Assembly: GCA_025963465.1 (NCBI GenBank)
Contig: JAOQAP010000268.1
Coordinates: 1 to 53,262 of the forward strand
Direction: 5' to 3'
Length of the DNA: 53,262 nucleotides
Origin: Flavipsychrobacter sp.
GTDB taxonomy: Bacteria; Bacteroidota; Bacteroidia; Chitinophagales; Chitinophagaceae
Below the pieces are notes generated by a model that was not told the DNA's origin, did no database searches, and saw only the letters and a program-made list of their open reading frames with translations. A program made the position numbers and the translations under genes. Below are positions 25,431-33,453 of the stretch, piece by piece. The stretch's first letter is position 1; each line of letters begins with the position of its first letter.

Positions 25431-26039
25431 ATGAACTGGGAAACATATATCGCTTTTGGAGACAGTATAACAATAGGCGCAAGAACATACCTCGGGTATC
25501 CTGAACTGGTAGGACATGAATTAAGTATTCATTTGTCAAAGCAATGGAACGTGATCAATCATTCAGTAAGCGGGTTCAGAGCCATTGATCTTGCACGCTA
25601 TATTGACAACCATTTTTTGTCACTCAAAGAGAGTAGGTCGAGCGTGTCCACCATCCTGATAGGGACAAATGACATCAAGGAACAAACAAATCTCCATGAT
25701 TTTAAAATAGTGCTGGATCAGGTTATCCTGAAGACCCGGCTGCTGACACTAAATAACAATGTGATCATTTTCGCGATACCTCAATTTCACAAAGGAATAG
25801 CATATCCGTATTCTATAGGGATGAATGAAACAATAGCCGCTTTCAATACAGTTATAAAGGAACTAGCAGCCCAACATAAGATCAGGATGCTCACATTGAT
25901 CCATACAAAAGAGGATTTCACAGATGGAGTGCATCTGAACGACCATGGTGTAATAACGTTCTCTGATCAGATAATAAATTATATCCTGAAAGATAAAGGA
26001 ATAGAACTACCCAATACTTCTGCGGCCTACACTACCTGA
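25431..26039 (+). CDS. SGNH/GDSL-type hydrolase
   Basis: 202 residues with no signal peptide. The nucleophile is Ser12 in AFGDSITIGA, the oxyanion Asn is in LIGTNDIKE (about 78-86), and the catalytic Asp/His are in FTDGVHLND near residue 165-172. It probably removes an ester group (acetyl or acyl) from a small molecule or sugar. The 3' end overlaps the convergent GNAT gene by 13 bp. Confidence 0.88.
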   Translation: MNWETYIAFGDSITIGARTYLGYPELVGHELSIHLSKQWNVINHSVSGFRAIDLARYIDNHFLSLKESRSSVSTILIGTNDIKEQTNLHDFKIVLDQVILKTRLLTLNNNVIIFAIPQFHKGIAYPYSIGMNETIAAFNTVIKELAAQHKIRMLTLIHTKEDFTDGVHLNDHGVITFSDQIINYILKDKGIELPNTSAAYTT

Positions 26040-26578
26040 GCATCGTTTGCCATTTCATACAACACACATTCTCTGAGTCGCTCATCATTGAGGAGTAACG
26101 GGTGTATAAACTCTTCAACTTTTCTCATCCCTGCTTTTTGCATCACCAGCTCCGATCGTACATTTATTTTTGGTGCAACTGCCAGCACCTTCTTTATTTT
26201 TAGATTGCTAAATGCATATTCCAGACATCTTACTGCACCTTCTGTCGCATAGCCTTTTCCCCAATATTTTTTACTCAGCCGCCAGCCAATATCTGTACAT
26301 GGTGTAAAACTGGCTTCATAGGCCTGTTCTGAAAGGCCAATAAAACCAATAAATGATCTGTCCTCAAGTTTATCAACTGCAAAATAGCAGTAGCCATTAT
26401 CAGCAAGCTGCAACTGCATCCTTTCTATGAACGCTGCTGTTTCCTCATGATTTTTAGTACCGGGGAAAAACTCCATCACATCAGGATCTGCATTGATCTC
26501 TGCCATTAATGGAATATCGGCCTGTTCCCAGTTTCTGAACCCGAGCCTTTCAGATGTAAATAGATATTGCCCGTTCAT
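26027..26578 (-). CDS. GNAT N-acetyltransferase, RimJ/RimL type
   Basis: 183 residues. LRFRNWE-type start (LGFRNWEQADIPLMAEIN), the FIGFIGL strand, and the acetyl-CoA loop region WRLSKKYWGKGYATEGAVRCLEYAF are characteristic of the RimJ/RimL group. It acetylates an amino group of a protein or small substrate. It lies 6 bp after the glycosyltransferase gene, so it may modify a sugar in the same pathway, but it may equally be unrelated to glycan synthesis. Confidence 0.88.
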   Translation of the reverse strand: MNGQYLFTSERLGFRNWEQADIPLMAEINADPDVMEFFPGTKNHEETAAFIERMQLQLADNGYCYFAVDKLEDRSFIGFIGLSEQAYEASFTPCTDIGWRLSKKYWGKGYATEGAVRCLEYAFSNLKIKKVLAVAPKINVRSELVMQKAGMRKVEEFIHPLLLNDERLRECVLYEMANDAQVV

Positions 26579-26584
26579 GGGGAA

Positions 26585-27376
26585 TTATTTTTTGTGAAAG
26601 AACAGCACAAGCCATGTGCCTTTCAGCCACTTGTACCTCAGGAAGAAGAACCTCATTATCCTGATAAAAACATTCCACTTTTGCCGCCAGTTGACACCTG
26701 AGCGTATCCGGCTTCCCTCTTCCGCATCATCGTGCGCAAAGAGCGACTGGTAATCATCGTAAAACAACCCCTTACCTTTATTGTGTAAAAAAGATATGGC
26801 CATGTAGTAGTCTGTCACATCGCCAAAAACACCTTCGCGATACCGACCGAATTTTTCAGCGAACGTATTCCTGCGGATATTTGGCGTATCACTGAATTGG
26901 TAGAATTTAAGATGATGCATGTTCCAGAACTTATAGATCATTTCTGAAAAACCCTTACCGTAGGGCTTCATATCAAAGTGCATATCTTCTATGGCCCAAA
27001 AGCGTATGTAATCAATGCTTTTGTCTTCATTCATGATCTGTAACGCATCCTTAAAGTGCTCCGGGAATGCATCAAAAGGCACAAAGTCTTCCTGCAGATA
27101 GATCGTATAGGGGGTATTAATAGCATCCATTCCTTTATTGATACAATTGCCGTAGCCTTTATTGATAGGGGTAGTAACCAGCCTGAAGTTGTGCGTCTTT
27201 TGCATTCTTAGTACTTCTGCCATTTGCTCCGGTCTGCTGGCATCGTCTGAAACTACGATTTCCTGAAAGGCACAGTTCAACGCAGCAAGTGACGATAATA
27301 ACCGCTCCAGCGATTTACTTCGGTTGTAGTGCGTGATCAGTAAGGTTACATCTTTGAAAAAGTAAACTTCTTTCAT
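26585..27376 (-). CDS. Glycosyltransferase family 2
   Basis: 263 residues. GT-A fold start VTLLITHYNRSKSLERLL, the nucleotide-binding IVVSDDAS strand, NKGYGNCINKGM, and the metal region IYLQEDFVPF. No transmembrane segment is evident, though the C-terminus is basic and aromatic and may associate with the membrane. It overlaps the flippase gene by 4 bp (ATGA) and is 6 bp from the GNAT gene. Confidence 0.88.
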   Translation of the reverse strand: MKEVYFFKDVTLLITHYNRSKSLERLLSSLAALNCAFQEIVVSDDASRPEQMAEVLRMQKTHNFRLVTTPINKGYGNCINKGMDAINTPYTIYLQEDFVPFDAFPEHFKDALQIMNEDKSIDYIRFWAIEDMHFDMKPYGKGFSEMIYKFWNMHHLKFYQFSDTPNIRRNTFAEKFGRYREGVFGDVTDYYMAISFLHNKGKGLFYDDYQSLFAHDDAEEGSRIRSGVNWRQKWNVFIRIMRFFFLRYKWLKGTWLVLFFHKK

Positions 27377-28725
27377 TTATCTTTTTTTATTTTTTTTGAA
27401 AACCTGATATTGTCTTTAAGAAACAATACCGACTCTTTATAGCCCACTCTAACTATACCGGTTATAGTATGCGGCACGTGTTTGCGCAATTGGTAATGCC
27501 CGTAAACGATGGCTACAATTACAGAGATATAGTTGGCGACAACTATTCCATACACACTCTTCAAAACTTCTGTAAATAGCAACCCGCATGTTATTTTTAT
27601 ACAAATCACTATAACCATTTTATAAAAATTGGTTTTTGAGTGATGTGTAACGTCCAGTGCCATGCCATTGAAGCGGTCTATCGGATAGGAGATGGCCAGT
27701 ATCATCACCAACCGGAAAGTATTAGTAGCAATTGCCCCGCTGGCGCCATCAAAATGATGTCCTCCTAAAAGCGTTATTGCATAGCCTGCAAAAACAATCG
27801 ATATAGGGACTACGGCAACAAAACCCATAGTGAGCATACCTGCATACTTTTTAAAGATATACCCTACCTGGTGCATGTTGCCGGCATTATATGCGATAGA
27901 CATTTGCGAAATACCTGTAGTGGCAAACGTTCGGAGCGGCAGCTCCACAAGCGCCATCAGGCGCATGGCCAGGTTATAAATAGCTACTGAAGCGGGGCCT
28001 AATACAAAGTTCAATATCCAGATATCAGAATTGCCCAGCAGGCTGGAGAACATGGTAGTGCCGAATGTATATTTCCCAAAATGGAATATCTCTGCAACAC
28101 ATTCTTTCGTCCTTTTTGTAATGAATTGTATTCCTGACTTGTACCAGATAATACCTATAAGACTGGAAGAGCAATTGGTCGCGAAATTCCAGATAATTAC
28201 ATTTTCCAATGTAAACTGGTGTATCCATGCAAGAATAACAAAGGACAGCACAGTGCTGCAGCTATTGATCATTCTGAACCAGAACATTTTTGTGTATTCC
28301 TCATCGGCCTGCAAACGCCAGAATACCACATCTGCCGGTAAGGAGCTAAGATAGCCCAGCCCCACCCATTTTATGCATAGTATGATCTCTTCGTTATTGG
28401 TAAACGGCAGGTAAAATAATGCTGCAGCATTGATGAGCAGCACAACACCAGACAGCCCCAATGCCAGGTACCAAATAGAACCAAGTACATTAGCGGCCCG
28501 CTCCTCATCTGTACCCGCATAAAACTTTACGGCCGCAGTTGCCAGGAATCCATACCTGCTTGCTTCGCACAATCCTACCAGGCTTTGCATAAAATACCAC
28601 ACCCCTGCCTGCGCTATTGGCAAATTATGAAATATGATATATGCCATAACAAACCCTATTACAGACGTAACTCCATTACCCATAAGCACTATCATATGCT
28701 TATTTATGTACTTTTTATATTTCAA
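27373..28725 (-). CDS. Wzx-like oligosaccharide flippase (polysaccharide biosynthesis protein)
   Basis: 450 residues with about 12 hydrophobic segments and the usual MOP-superfamily N-terminus (KHMIVLMGNGVTSVIGFVMAYIIF). Such proteins move lipid-linked oligosaccharides across the inner membrane. The first codon of the open frame is a TTG at 28725; ATG codons at 28695 and 28683 are alternatives that would shorten the cytoplasmic N-terminus. It heads a three-gene minus-strand operon with the GT2 and GNAT genes. Confidence 0.82.
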   Translation of the reverse strand: MKYKKYINKHMIVLMGNGVTSVIGFVMAYIIFHNLPIAQAGVWYFMQSLVGLCEASRYGFLATAAVKFYAGTDEERAANVLGSIWYLALGLSGVVLLINAAALFYLPFTNNEEIILCIKWVGLGYLSSLPADVVFWRLQADEEYTKMFWFRMINSCSTVLSFVILAWIHQFTLENVIIWNFATNCSSSLIGIIWYKSGIQFITKRTKECVAEIFHFGKYTFGTTMFSSLLGNSDIWILNFVLGPASVAIYNLAMRLMALVELPLRTFATTGISQMSIAYNAGNMHQVGYIFKKYAGMLTMGFVAVVPISIVFAGYAITLLGGHHFDGASGAIATNTFRLVMILAISYPIDRFNGMALDVTHHSKTNFYKMVIVICIKITCGLLFTEVLKSVYGIVVANYISVIVAIVYGHYQLRKHVPHTITGIVRVGYKESVLFLKDNIRFSKKIKKDK

Positions 28726-28812
28726 TGTTTGTTTTAAGAATCAAGGTGAAAAGTAGACAATTAATCTGAATACCTGTTTTGTACAAAGGTTGGTGATTTT
28801 TGCTTACGCTAC

Positions 28813-28844
28813 AAAAAAAAGGAGTTACATAAACGTAACTCCTT
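28813..28844 (-). terminator. Rho-independent terminator of the coiled-coil membrane protein gene
   Basis: AAGGAGTTAC (28819-28828) pairs with GTAACTCCTT (28835-28844) with loop ATAAAC; on the minus strand it is followed by a run of T. Confidence 0.88.
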
Positions 28845-28875
28845 ACTAAATGCTATTTATTATCAAATACTATCT

Positions 28876-29415
28876 CTATTTGACCTTTAATTGTTCTATT
28901 TCCCGCTGTAGATGCACTAGTGTAGCCTGGATGGCCAGTAGTATTTCGCCTTCTTTTTTGTCGTTGTTCTGATCTTCGGTTGTTTCTTCCTGTATTTCTA
29001 CTACATCTTCCTGTATCTCATCCACATCCTTCTGTATCTCCTCTATATCCTCACTCATTTCCACTATGTCTTCGCTTATTTCTTCTATATTCTCACCCAG
29101 CTCTTCTATATCCTCGCCCAGTTCTTCAATGTCCTCACCCAGTTCCTCTATATCTCCCTGTATGATCTCTATGTTCTGGTTATTCATATTCAGGGACATC
29201 TGTATGAATATAGATAAGTAGATGGCCTCGAGTGACACTACCGTGGTCAGAACAAGCAGCATTCTTTCAAAGCTCACGACACCAACAAGCGGAAGTGTGA
29301 ACGATATAATAAAAAAAACGGTATGCACCGATACTGACATCGCAGAGCCTATCCACCTGGTAGCGTTTGCCGCTCCCTTTTCCATAATTATCCGCTGCCG
29401 CTCCCTGATGCTCAT
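28876..29415 (-). CDS. DUF1003-like membrane protein with heptad-repeat coiled coil
   Basis: 179 residues. Two transmembrane helices (SVHTVFFIISFTLPLVGVV and MLLVLTTVVSLEAIYLSIFI) precede FIQMSLNMNNQNIE, an arrangement like that of the DUF1003 protein at 1084-1542. The C-terminal cytoplasmic part is a very acidic coiled coil built of near-perfect 7-residue units (EDIEELG, EDIEEI, KDVDEIQ) over about residues 85-145, ending with LQREIEQLKVK. The repeats probably drive oligomerisation. Function unknown. Its own terminator lies downstream. Confidence 0.7.
   Translation of the reverse strand: MSIRERQRIIMEKGAANATRWIGSAMSVSVHTVFFIISFTLPLVGVVSFERMLLVLTTVVSLEAIYLSIFIQMSLNMNNQNIEIIQGDIEELGEDIEELGEDIEELGENIEEISEDIVEMSEDIEEIQKDVDEIQEDVVEIQEETTEDQNNDKKEGEILLAIQATLVHLQREIEQLKVK
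29041..29160 (-). repeat. 21-bp tandem repeats encoding heptads
   Basis: About six imperfect 21-bp units of the form TCCTCGCCCAGTTCTTCTATA lie in tandem within the coding sequence. Each unit encodes one EDIEELG-type heptad. The DNA similarity is highest in the three units nearest 29160, suggesting recent expansion. Confidence 0.8.
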
Positions 29416-29510
29416 TACAAACCTTTTAAGGCCATAAAGCTAAAGAAAATATCCCTTAACGCCTGTGCTATCTGAAAGGAGGAATATGCGTATATATAAT
29501 CTGGAACAGG

Positions 29511-29540
29511 AAAGGGTTTGCAGCTAGCTGCAAACCCTTT
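29511..29540. terminator. Perfect palindromic hairpin downstream of the beta-barrel gene
   Basis: AAAGGGTTTGCAGC and GCTGCAAACCCTTT (29511-29540) form a 14-bp stem with almost no loop bases beyond TA. It lies just downstream of the minus-strand gene ending at 29562. The T-run is weak, so a processing or stalling role is also possible. Confidence 0.6.
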
Positions 29541-29561
29541 CTTTACGATCATACTTGTACT

Positions 29562-30260
29562 TTAATACCGTGGGTATCTCGGGCGCGTAGAATACTTGCC
29601 TTTGCTCAATCCCCTCCAGTGGTTATTCTTTTCGCGTACGAAGTTCGTACTCTCCCTTTTGCTCTTACAGCTACCAAAGAAATAACCAACATTAAGACCA
29701 AAAGAGGTTGGCTTTATTTTGTTCTTATCATCACCTACCGGTTTCAGGTTCGACATTCCCATCATAAAGTGGGCCCTGAAATAATAGTGCTTTTTAGGTA
29801 TGTATCCTATGTTTCCTCCCAATCCCAGGCCTCTCTTCTTCAGATCGTCAAACCTGTCCGGTCCTACTTTTATTGAGCCTGTCACCCACGAACCGCTGTT
29901 ATTAAATATTATCTGCGGCCCGAGACCAGCAAAAAACCGTGCACCGCATTTATTTCCGTTTTTATATTCAATGGTCAGGTGTAAATTGGTTGTATTAATA
30001 AAGATGTCTTTTTTGATGTCCGGCAGCTTTGTACCTGCCATCTCGTAGAAAATGCCGGGCTCAAAAAAAACTTTGTTATCAAGCCTGATATCACCCAGTA
30101 TACCAATATTCATTCCATGCACGCCAGCAGTTGTCACCGATTTTCCTTCGGTTTTAATGCTCATTTTGGCCATAGTGTAGCCAAACTCATATGCGAACTG
30201 CGCTCTGGCAGTAGTTGCCATCAAAACAATAACAAATAAAGATGCCGCAATCTTTCTCAT
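29562..30260 (-). CDS. Outer-membrane beta-barrel protein (PorT-like)
   Basis: 232 residues from the ATG at 30260, which begins a signal peptide (MRKIAASLFVIVLMATTARAQ). The mature part matches the outer-membrane beta-barrel pattern of Bacteroidota PorT-like proteins: GVHGMNIGILGDIRL, KVFFEPGIFYEMAG, LHLTIEYKN, RFFAGLGPQIIFN, GLGLGGNIGY and FGLNVGYFFG. The C-terminal 30 residues are basic and not barrel-like. No operon partner is close. Confidence 0.75.
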   Translation of the reverse strand: MRKIAASLFVIVLMATTARAQFAYEFGYTMAKMSIKTEGKSVTTAGVHGMNIGILGDIRLDNKVFFEPGIFYEMAGTKLPDIKKDIFINTTNLHLTIEYKNGNKCGARFFAGLGPQIIFNNSGSWVTGSIKVGPDRFDDLKKRGLGLGGNIGYIPKKHYYFRAHFMMGMSNLKPVGDDKNKIKPTSFGLNVGYFFGSCKSKRESTNFVREKNNHWRGLSKGKYSTRPRYPRY

Positions 30261-30559
30261 ATGAGCTGGTTTTTCCAAGATAAAGTGTAACAATGCGTAA
30301 AACTAATAAATATTGCAAATGTATTGTAACAAGTAAAAATAAAGTGTCTCTTAGAACTAAACTTACTTACTCCACTACATTGATATTAACATCAGTTCAG
30401 CAGACAATCAGAATAACAAATAGATAAGAAATTGAAAATAATTGCTATTTTTATTTTTTCCTGAAATGTATTTATAACTAAATGGACAGCATTATATAGT
30501 ACTAGTCAAAATGTTGAATTATATTGTTAGCTCATTCTGTTCTGAACAATTTAAACACC

Positions 30560-31585
30560 ATGAAAATGCCTAAACTGGAATTGAATAAAGAATACCTGGA
30601 AAAAGATGAAGCGAAAAATACGGAGCTGATAACACAGATACTTATAGAGCAGGAGAAGAAGAAATATGACCCTGACAAAGTATTAAGAATATTCCACCCG
30701 CAAACGCACGGAACTGTAAAAGGAGAATTCTATGTTCATGACGATATACCTGAACACCTGAAGGTGGGCCTGTTTAAGAAGGCAGGCACATACCAGGCAT
30801 ATATGCGTTTTTCAAATGGCAACGATAGGTTGCAGTCTGATGCAAAAAAAGGGTTTCGCGGAATAGCTATTAAATTATTAAATGTACCGGGAGAAAAGCT
30901 GATGGTCACTAAAGGGGACCAGGCACAAGACTTCCTGTTGTTCAGCACACCCACCATTACTCCTAAAAATGTGGAAGATAACCTGGGTGGCATAAGCTCT
31001 GTATATGGCGGCAAGCTAAAACTAATGGGATTTCTGATGAATCCGAAGCATTGGTATATTGTAAAGAACTCCATACTGAAACCAACACATTGTCCTAATA
31101 TACTGGAGATACCATTCTACAGCACCACACCATACCAGTATGGCACAGTAGGTACTGTAAAGTATGCTATGGTGCCGCGCGAACCTGCAGTATGCAAGAT
31201 GCCTGCAAAGCCATCAGAAACATTCATACGGGAAAGGCTTGCAGAAGATCTGAAAGTAAAAGAAGTATGGTACGATTTCAAGATACAGTTCCAGACAGAT
31301 GCCGATAAAATGCCTATGGAAGATACTTCTGTAGAATGGAAGTCACCGTTTACCACTATCGGATCGGTACGGATATTCCAACAAAGTGTTGGCGATCCGG
31401 CAACTTTTACATTTGAGGAGCAGCTGGTGTATAACATATGGCACAGCCTGCCTGAGCACAAGCCGATGGGTGGTGTGAACAGGTCGCGCAAGGCAGTGTA
31501 TGACCAGCTTGCCAAATACAGGCTGGAAAGAGACCGGGCAGCCACGCAAGCCAATACCGATGCTAAGTACATAAAGAAAAAGTGA
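30560..31585 (+). CDS. Catalase-fold hemoprotein 1 (catalase-related, allene-oxide-synthase-like distal site)
   Basis: 341 residues, much shorter than true catalase (about 480 or more). The distal site reads R43-I-F-H-P-Q-T49-H50, with His preceded by Thr, as in catalase-related coral allene oxide synthase (Thr66-His67), and not by Val as in catalase. FSNGN (about 75-79) lies where the catalase heme-pocket region is expected. The proximal heme ligand motif RxxxY is R310-KAV-Y314. From family knowledge it should bind heme and act on organic hydroperoxides more than on H2O2. The start is the ATG at 30560; a TTG at 30524 is unlikely. It opens a seven-gene cluster and has a paralogue six genes on. 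Confidence 0.82.
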   Translation: MKMPKLELNKEYLEKDEAKNTELITQILIEQEKKKYDPDKVLRIFHPQTHGTVKGEFYVHDDIPEHLKVGLFKKAGTYQAYMRFSNGNDRLQSDAKKGFRGIAIKLLNVPGEKLMVTKGDQAQDFLLFSTPTITPKNVEDNLGGISSVYGGKLKLMGFLMNPKHWYIVKNSILKPTHCPNILEIPFYSTTPYQYGTVGTVKYAMVPREPAVCKMPAKPSETFIRERLAEDLKVKEVWYDFKIQFQTDADKMPMEDTSVEWKSPFTTIGSVRIFQQSVGDPATFTFEEQLVYNIWHSLPEHKPMGGVNRSRKAVYDQLAKYRLERDRAATQANTDAKYIKKK

Positions 31586-31679
31586 TCCCTTTATAATAAG
31601 TTGTCTGTCAAAATCTTTCATTACAAAATATAATAATTGAGAAAAAAACCTTTTATTGTGTAAAATCACCTGAAACGTT

Positions 31680-33446
31680 ATGCCTGAAAACAATAACAAG
31701 CCCGGTTTTGATCGGCAGCCTATGGTCGGCTGGTTTGATGCAAAGCAATTGGCACATACCGGCTTGTATGCAGTCATCTCTTCGCTATTCGGTTCCTTTG
31801 CCGACAAGCGCGAAATGCTGGCAGCAGTAAATCCACCGAAATTCGATAATGACTACTCTGCAAATAAGGAAGTATGGATAGACTATATTTCTGATACAGG
31901 GGATGGCTTTGACTCCACTTATACCATGGCTACACTTGTGGCTAAAAAAAGCCTGAAAGTAGAAGGTGTCGACAAAGAACTGCCAAAACCCAAAGTGATC
32001 ATTTTTGGCGGTGACCAGGTATATCCTACCGCAAGCCGTGAGGAATATACAAACCGATTTACAGGGCCGTTCAGTGCAGCATCTCATGCAGAAGACCCGG
32101 ATGCTACAGAAGAGAATCATTTATATGCAGTGCCCGGCAACCATGACTGGTATGACGGGCTGACCAACTTTGGTAAGTTGTTCTTCCAGAGCAGGTCGAT
32201 AGGTAACTGGCGCACCAAACAGAACCGCAGCTACTTTGCGATAAAGGTTACGGCCAACACATGGATATGGGCGATAGACATACAGTTTGAAGCTGACATA
32301 GACTATCCGCAGCTGCAATATTTTGATGAGCTCATTATGAAAATGAACAAAGGCGACAAGGTCATTCTTTGTTCTGCAGAACCAAGCTGGATATATAGCG
32401 GATCAAGAAATGGCGATGTTAGCTATCATAATCTTTGCTTCTTTGAAACAAGATATTTCGGCGACCTGAAAAACCCCTCTTATAATGCATCTAAACAACT
32501 GGAACTTGTTGTTTCTCTTTCAGGCGACCTGCACCACTATAGCCGTTATGAACTAAAAGCCCCCAATGGCAAAAGCTACCATAAAATAACTGCAGGTGGT
32601 GGCGGTGCTTTTATGCACCCTACCCATAATCTGCCTGAAAAAATAGAAAAGGTTCGTGAAGGTGACTTTGATCTCAAGCAACGCTTTCCATCGCAGGCAG
32701 AATCGAAGAAAATGCTTTGGGGCAATATCATGTTCCCGATCAGCAATAAGCAGTTCGGTTCATTTATGGGCATGGTATATGCGCTGTTTGCATGGTTTGT
32801 GATCATATCAGGTGAAGTAGGTAACAATGATCTTGTAAAATTTATTGGCAACAATGGCATCAGTATGATCGGCAAGGTTGCAAAATTGTTCCTGCTTACG
32901 TTCTCGGTAAGTCCATCGTCTATTATTATCATAGTAGCGCTGATATTTGGTTTTGGTGCATTTTGTGATACTGCTTCAACCAAAAAGAAATGGGTAGGAA
33001 TAGTAGGTTATCTGCATGGTGCATGCCATGTGTTACTTTCCCTTAGTTTACTATGGCTATTTGTTTATGTAAATACCAACTGGCTTTTCCCCCTTATTCA
33101 TAATGCCGCTCCCTCATTCAAAGTAACAAGTCATAGCTGGATGCTGGCAGCAACATTATTGGAGATGGTAATAATTGGTGGCTACATGGGCGCGGTGCTG
33201 ATGGGTACCTACCTGATGATATGCAACCGCCTACTGAAGATACACGACAATGAAGCGTACTCGTCTCTGAAGATAGAAGGATGGAAAAATTTCATGCGCA
33301 TGCATTTCAAAGATGATGTGCTGACCATATACCCGGTTGGCCTTAAAAGATCGGCGCGCTGGAAATGGAACCAAACAAAATTCACAACCACAGATACGCT
33401 TGCTCCTGAACTCATAGAGCAACCGATAGTGATCAACTTAAAATAA
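31680..33446 (+). CDS. Membrane-anchored metallophosphoesterase
   Basis: 588 residues. The N-terminal two thirds hold calcineurin-type metal-binding motifs: FGGDQVYP (about 103-110), PGNHDWYDGL (about 150-159) and SGDLHHYSRY (about 283-292), while the usual DxH first motif is not apparent at the N-terminus, where YISDTGDGFDS may take its place. The last third has four or five transmembrane helices (about 355-555) and a basic C-terminal tail. There is no signal peptide, so the catalytic domain is probably cytoplasmic. The substrate is unknown. It is 94 bp after hemoprotein 1 and 7 bp before the GMC gene. Confidence 0.82.
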   Translation: MPENNNKPGFDRQPMVGWFDAKQLAHTGLYAVISSLFGSFADKREMLAAVNPPKFDNDYSANKEVWIDYISDTGDGFDSTYTMATLVAKKSLKVEGVDKELPKPKVIIFGGDQVYPTASREEYTNRFTGPFSAASHAEDPDATEENHLYAVPGNHDWYDGLTNFGKLFFQSRSIGNWRTKQNRSYFAIKVTANTWIWAIDIQFEADIDYPQLQYFDELIMKMNKGDKVILCSAEPSWIYSGSRNGDVSYHNLCFFETRYFGDLKNPSYNASKQLELVVSLSGDLHHYSRYELKAPNGKSYHKITAGGGGAFMHPTHNLPEKIEKVREGDFDLKQRFPSQAESKKMLWGNIMFPISNKQFGSFMGMVYALFAWFVIISGEVGNNDLVKFIGNNGISMIGKVAKLFLLTFSVSPSSIIIIVALIFGFGAFCDTASTKKKWVGIVGYLHGACHVLLSLSLLWLFVYVNTNWLFPLIHNAAPSFKVTSHSWMLAATLLEMVIIGGYMGAVLMGTYLMICNRLLKIHDNEAYSSLKIEGWKNFMRMHFKDDVLTIYPVGLKRSARWKWNQTKFTTTDTLAPELIEQPIVINLK

Positions 33447-33453
33447 AACGACC

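Noticed and set aside
29041-29160. Regular short repeats that look at first like a CRISPR array
   Set aside because: The period is 21 bp with no spacers, and the repeats are in frame and encode a heptad coiled coil.
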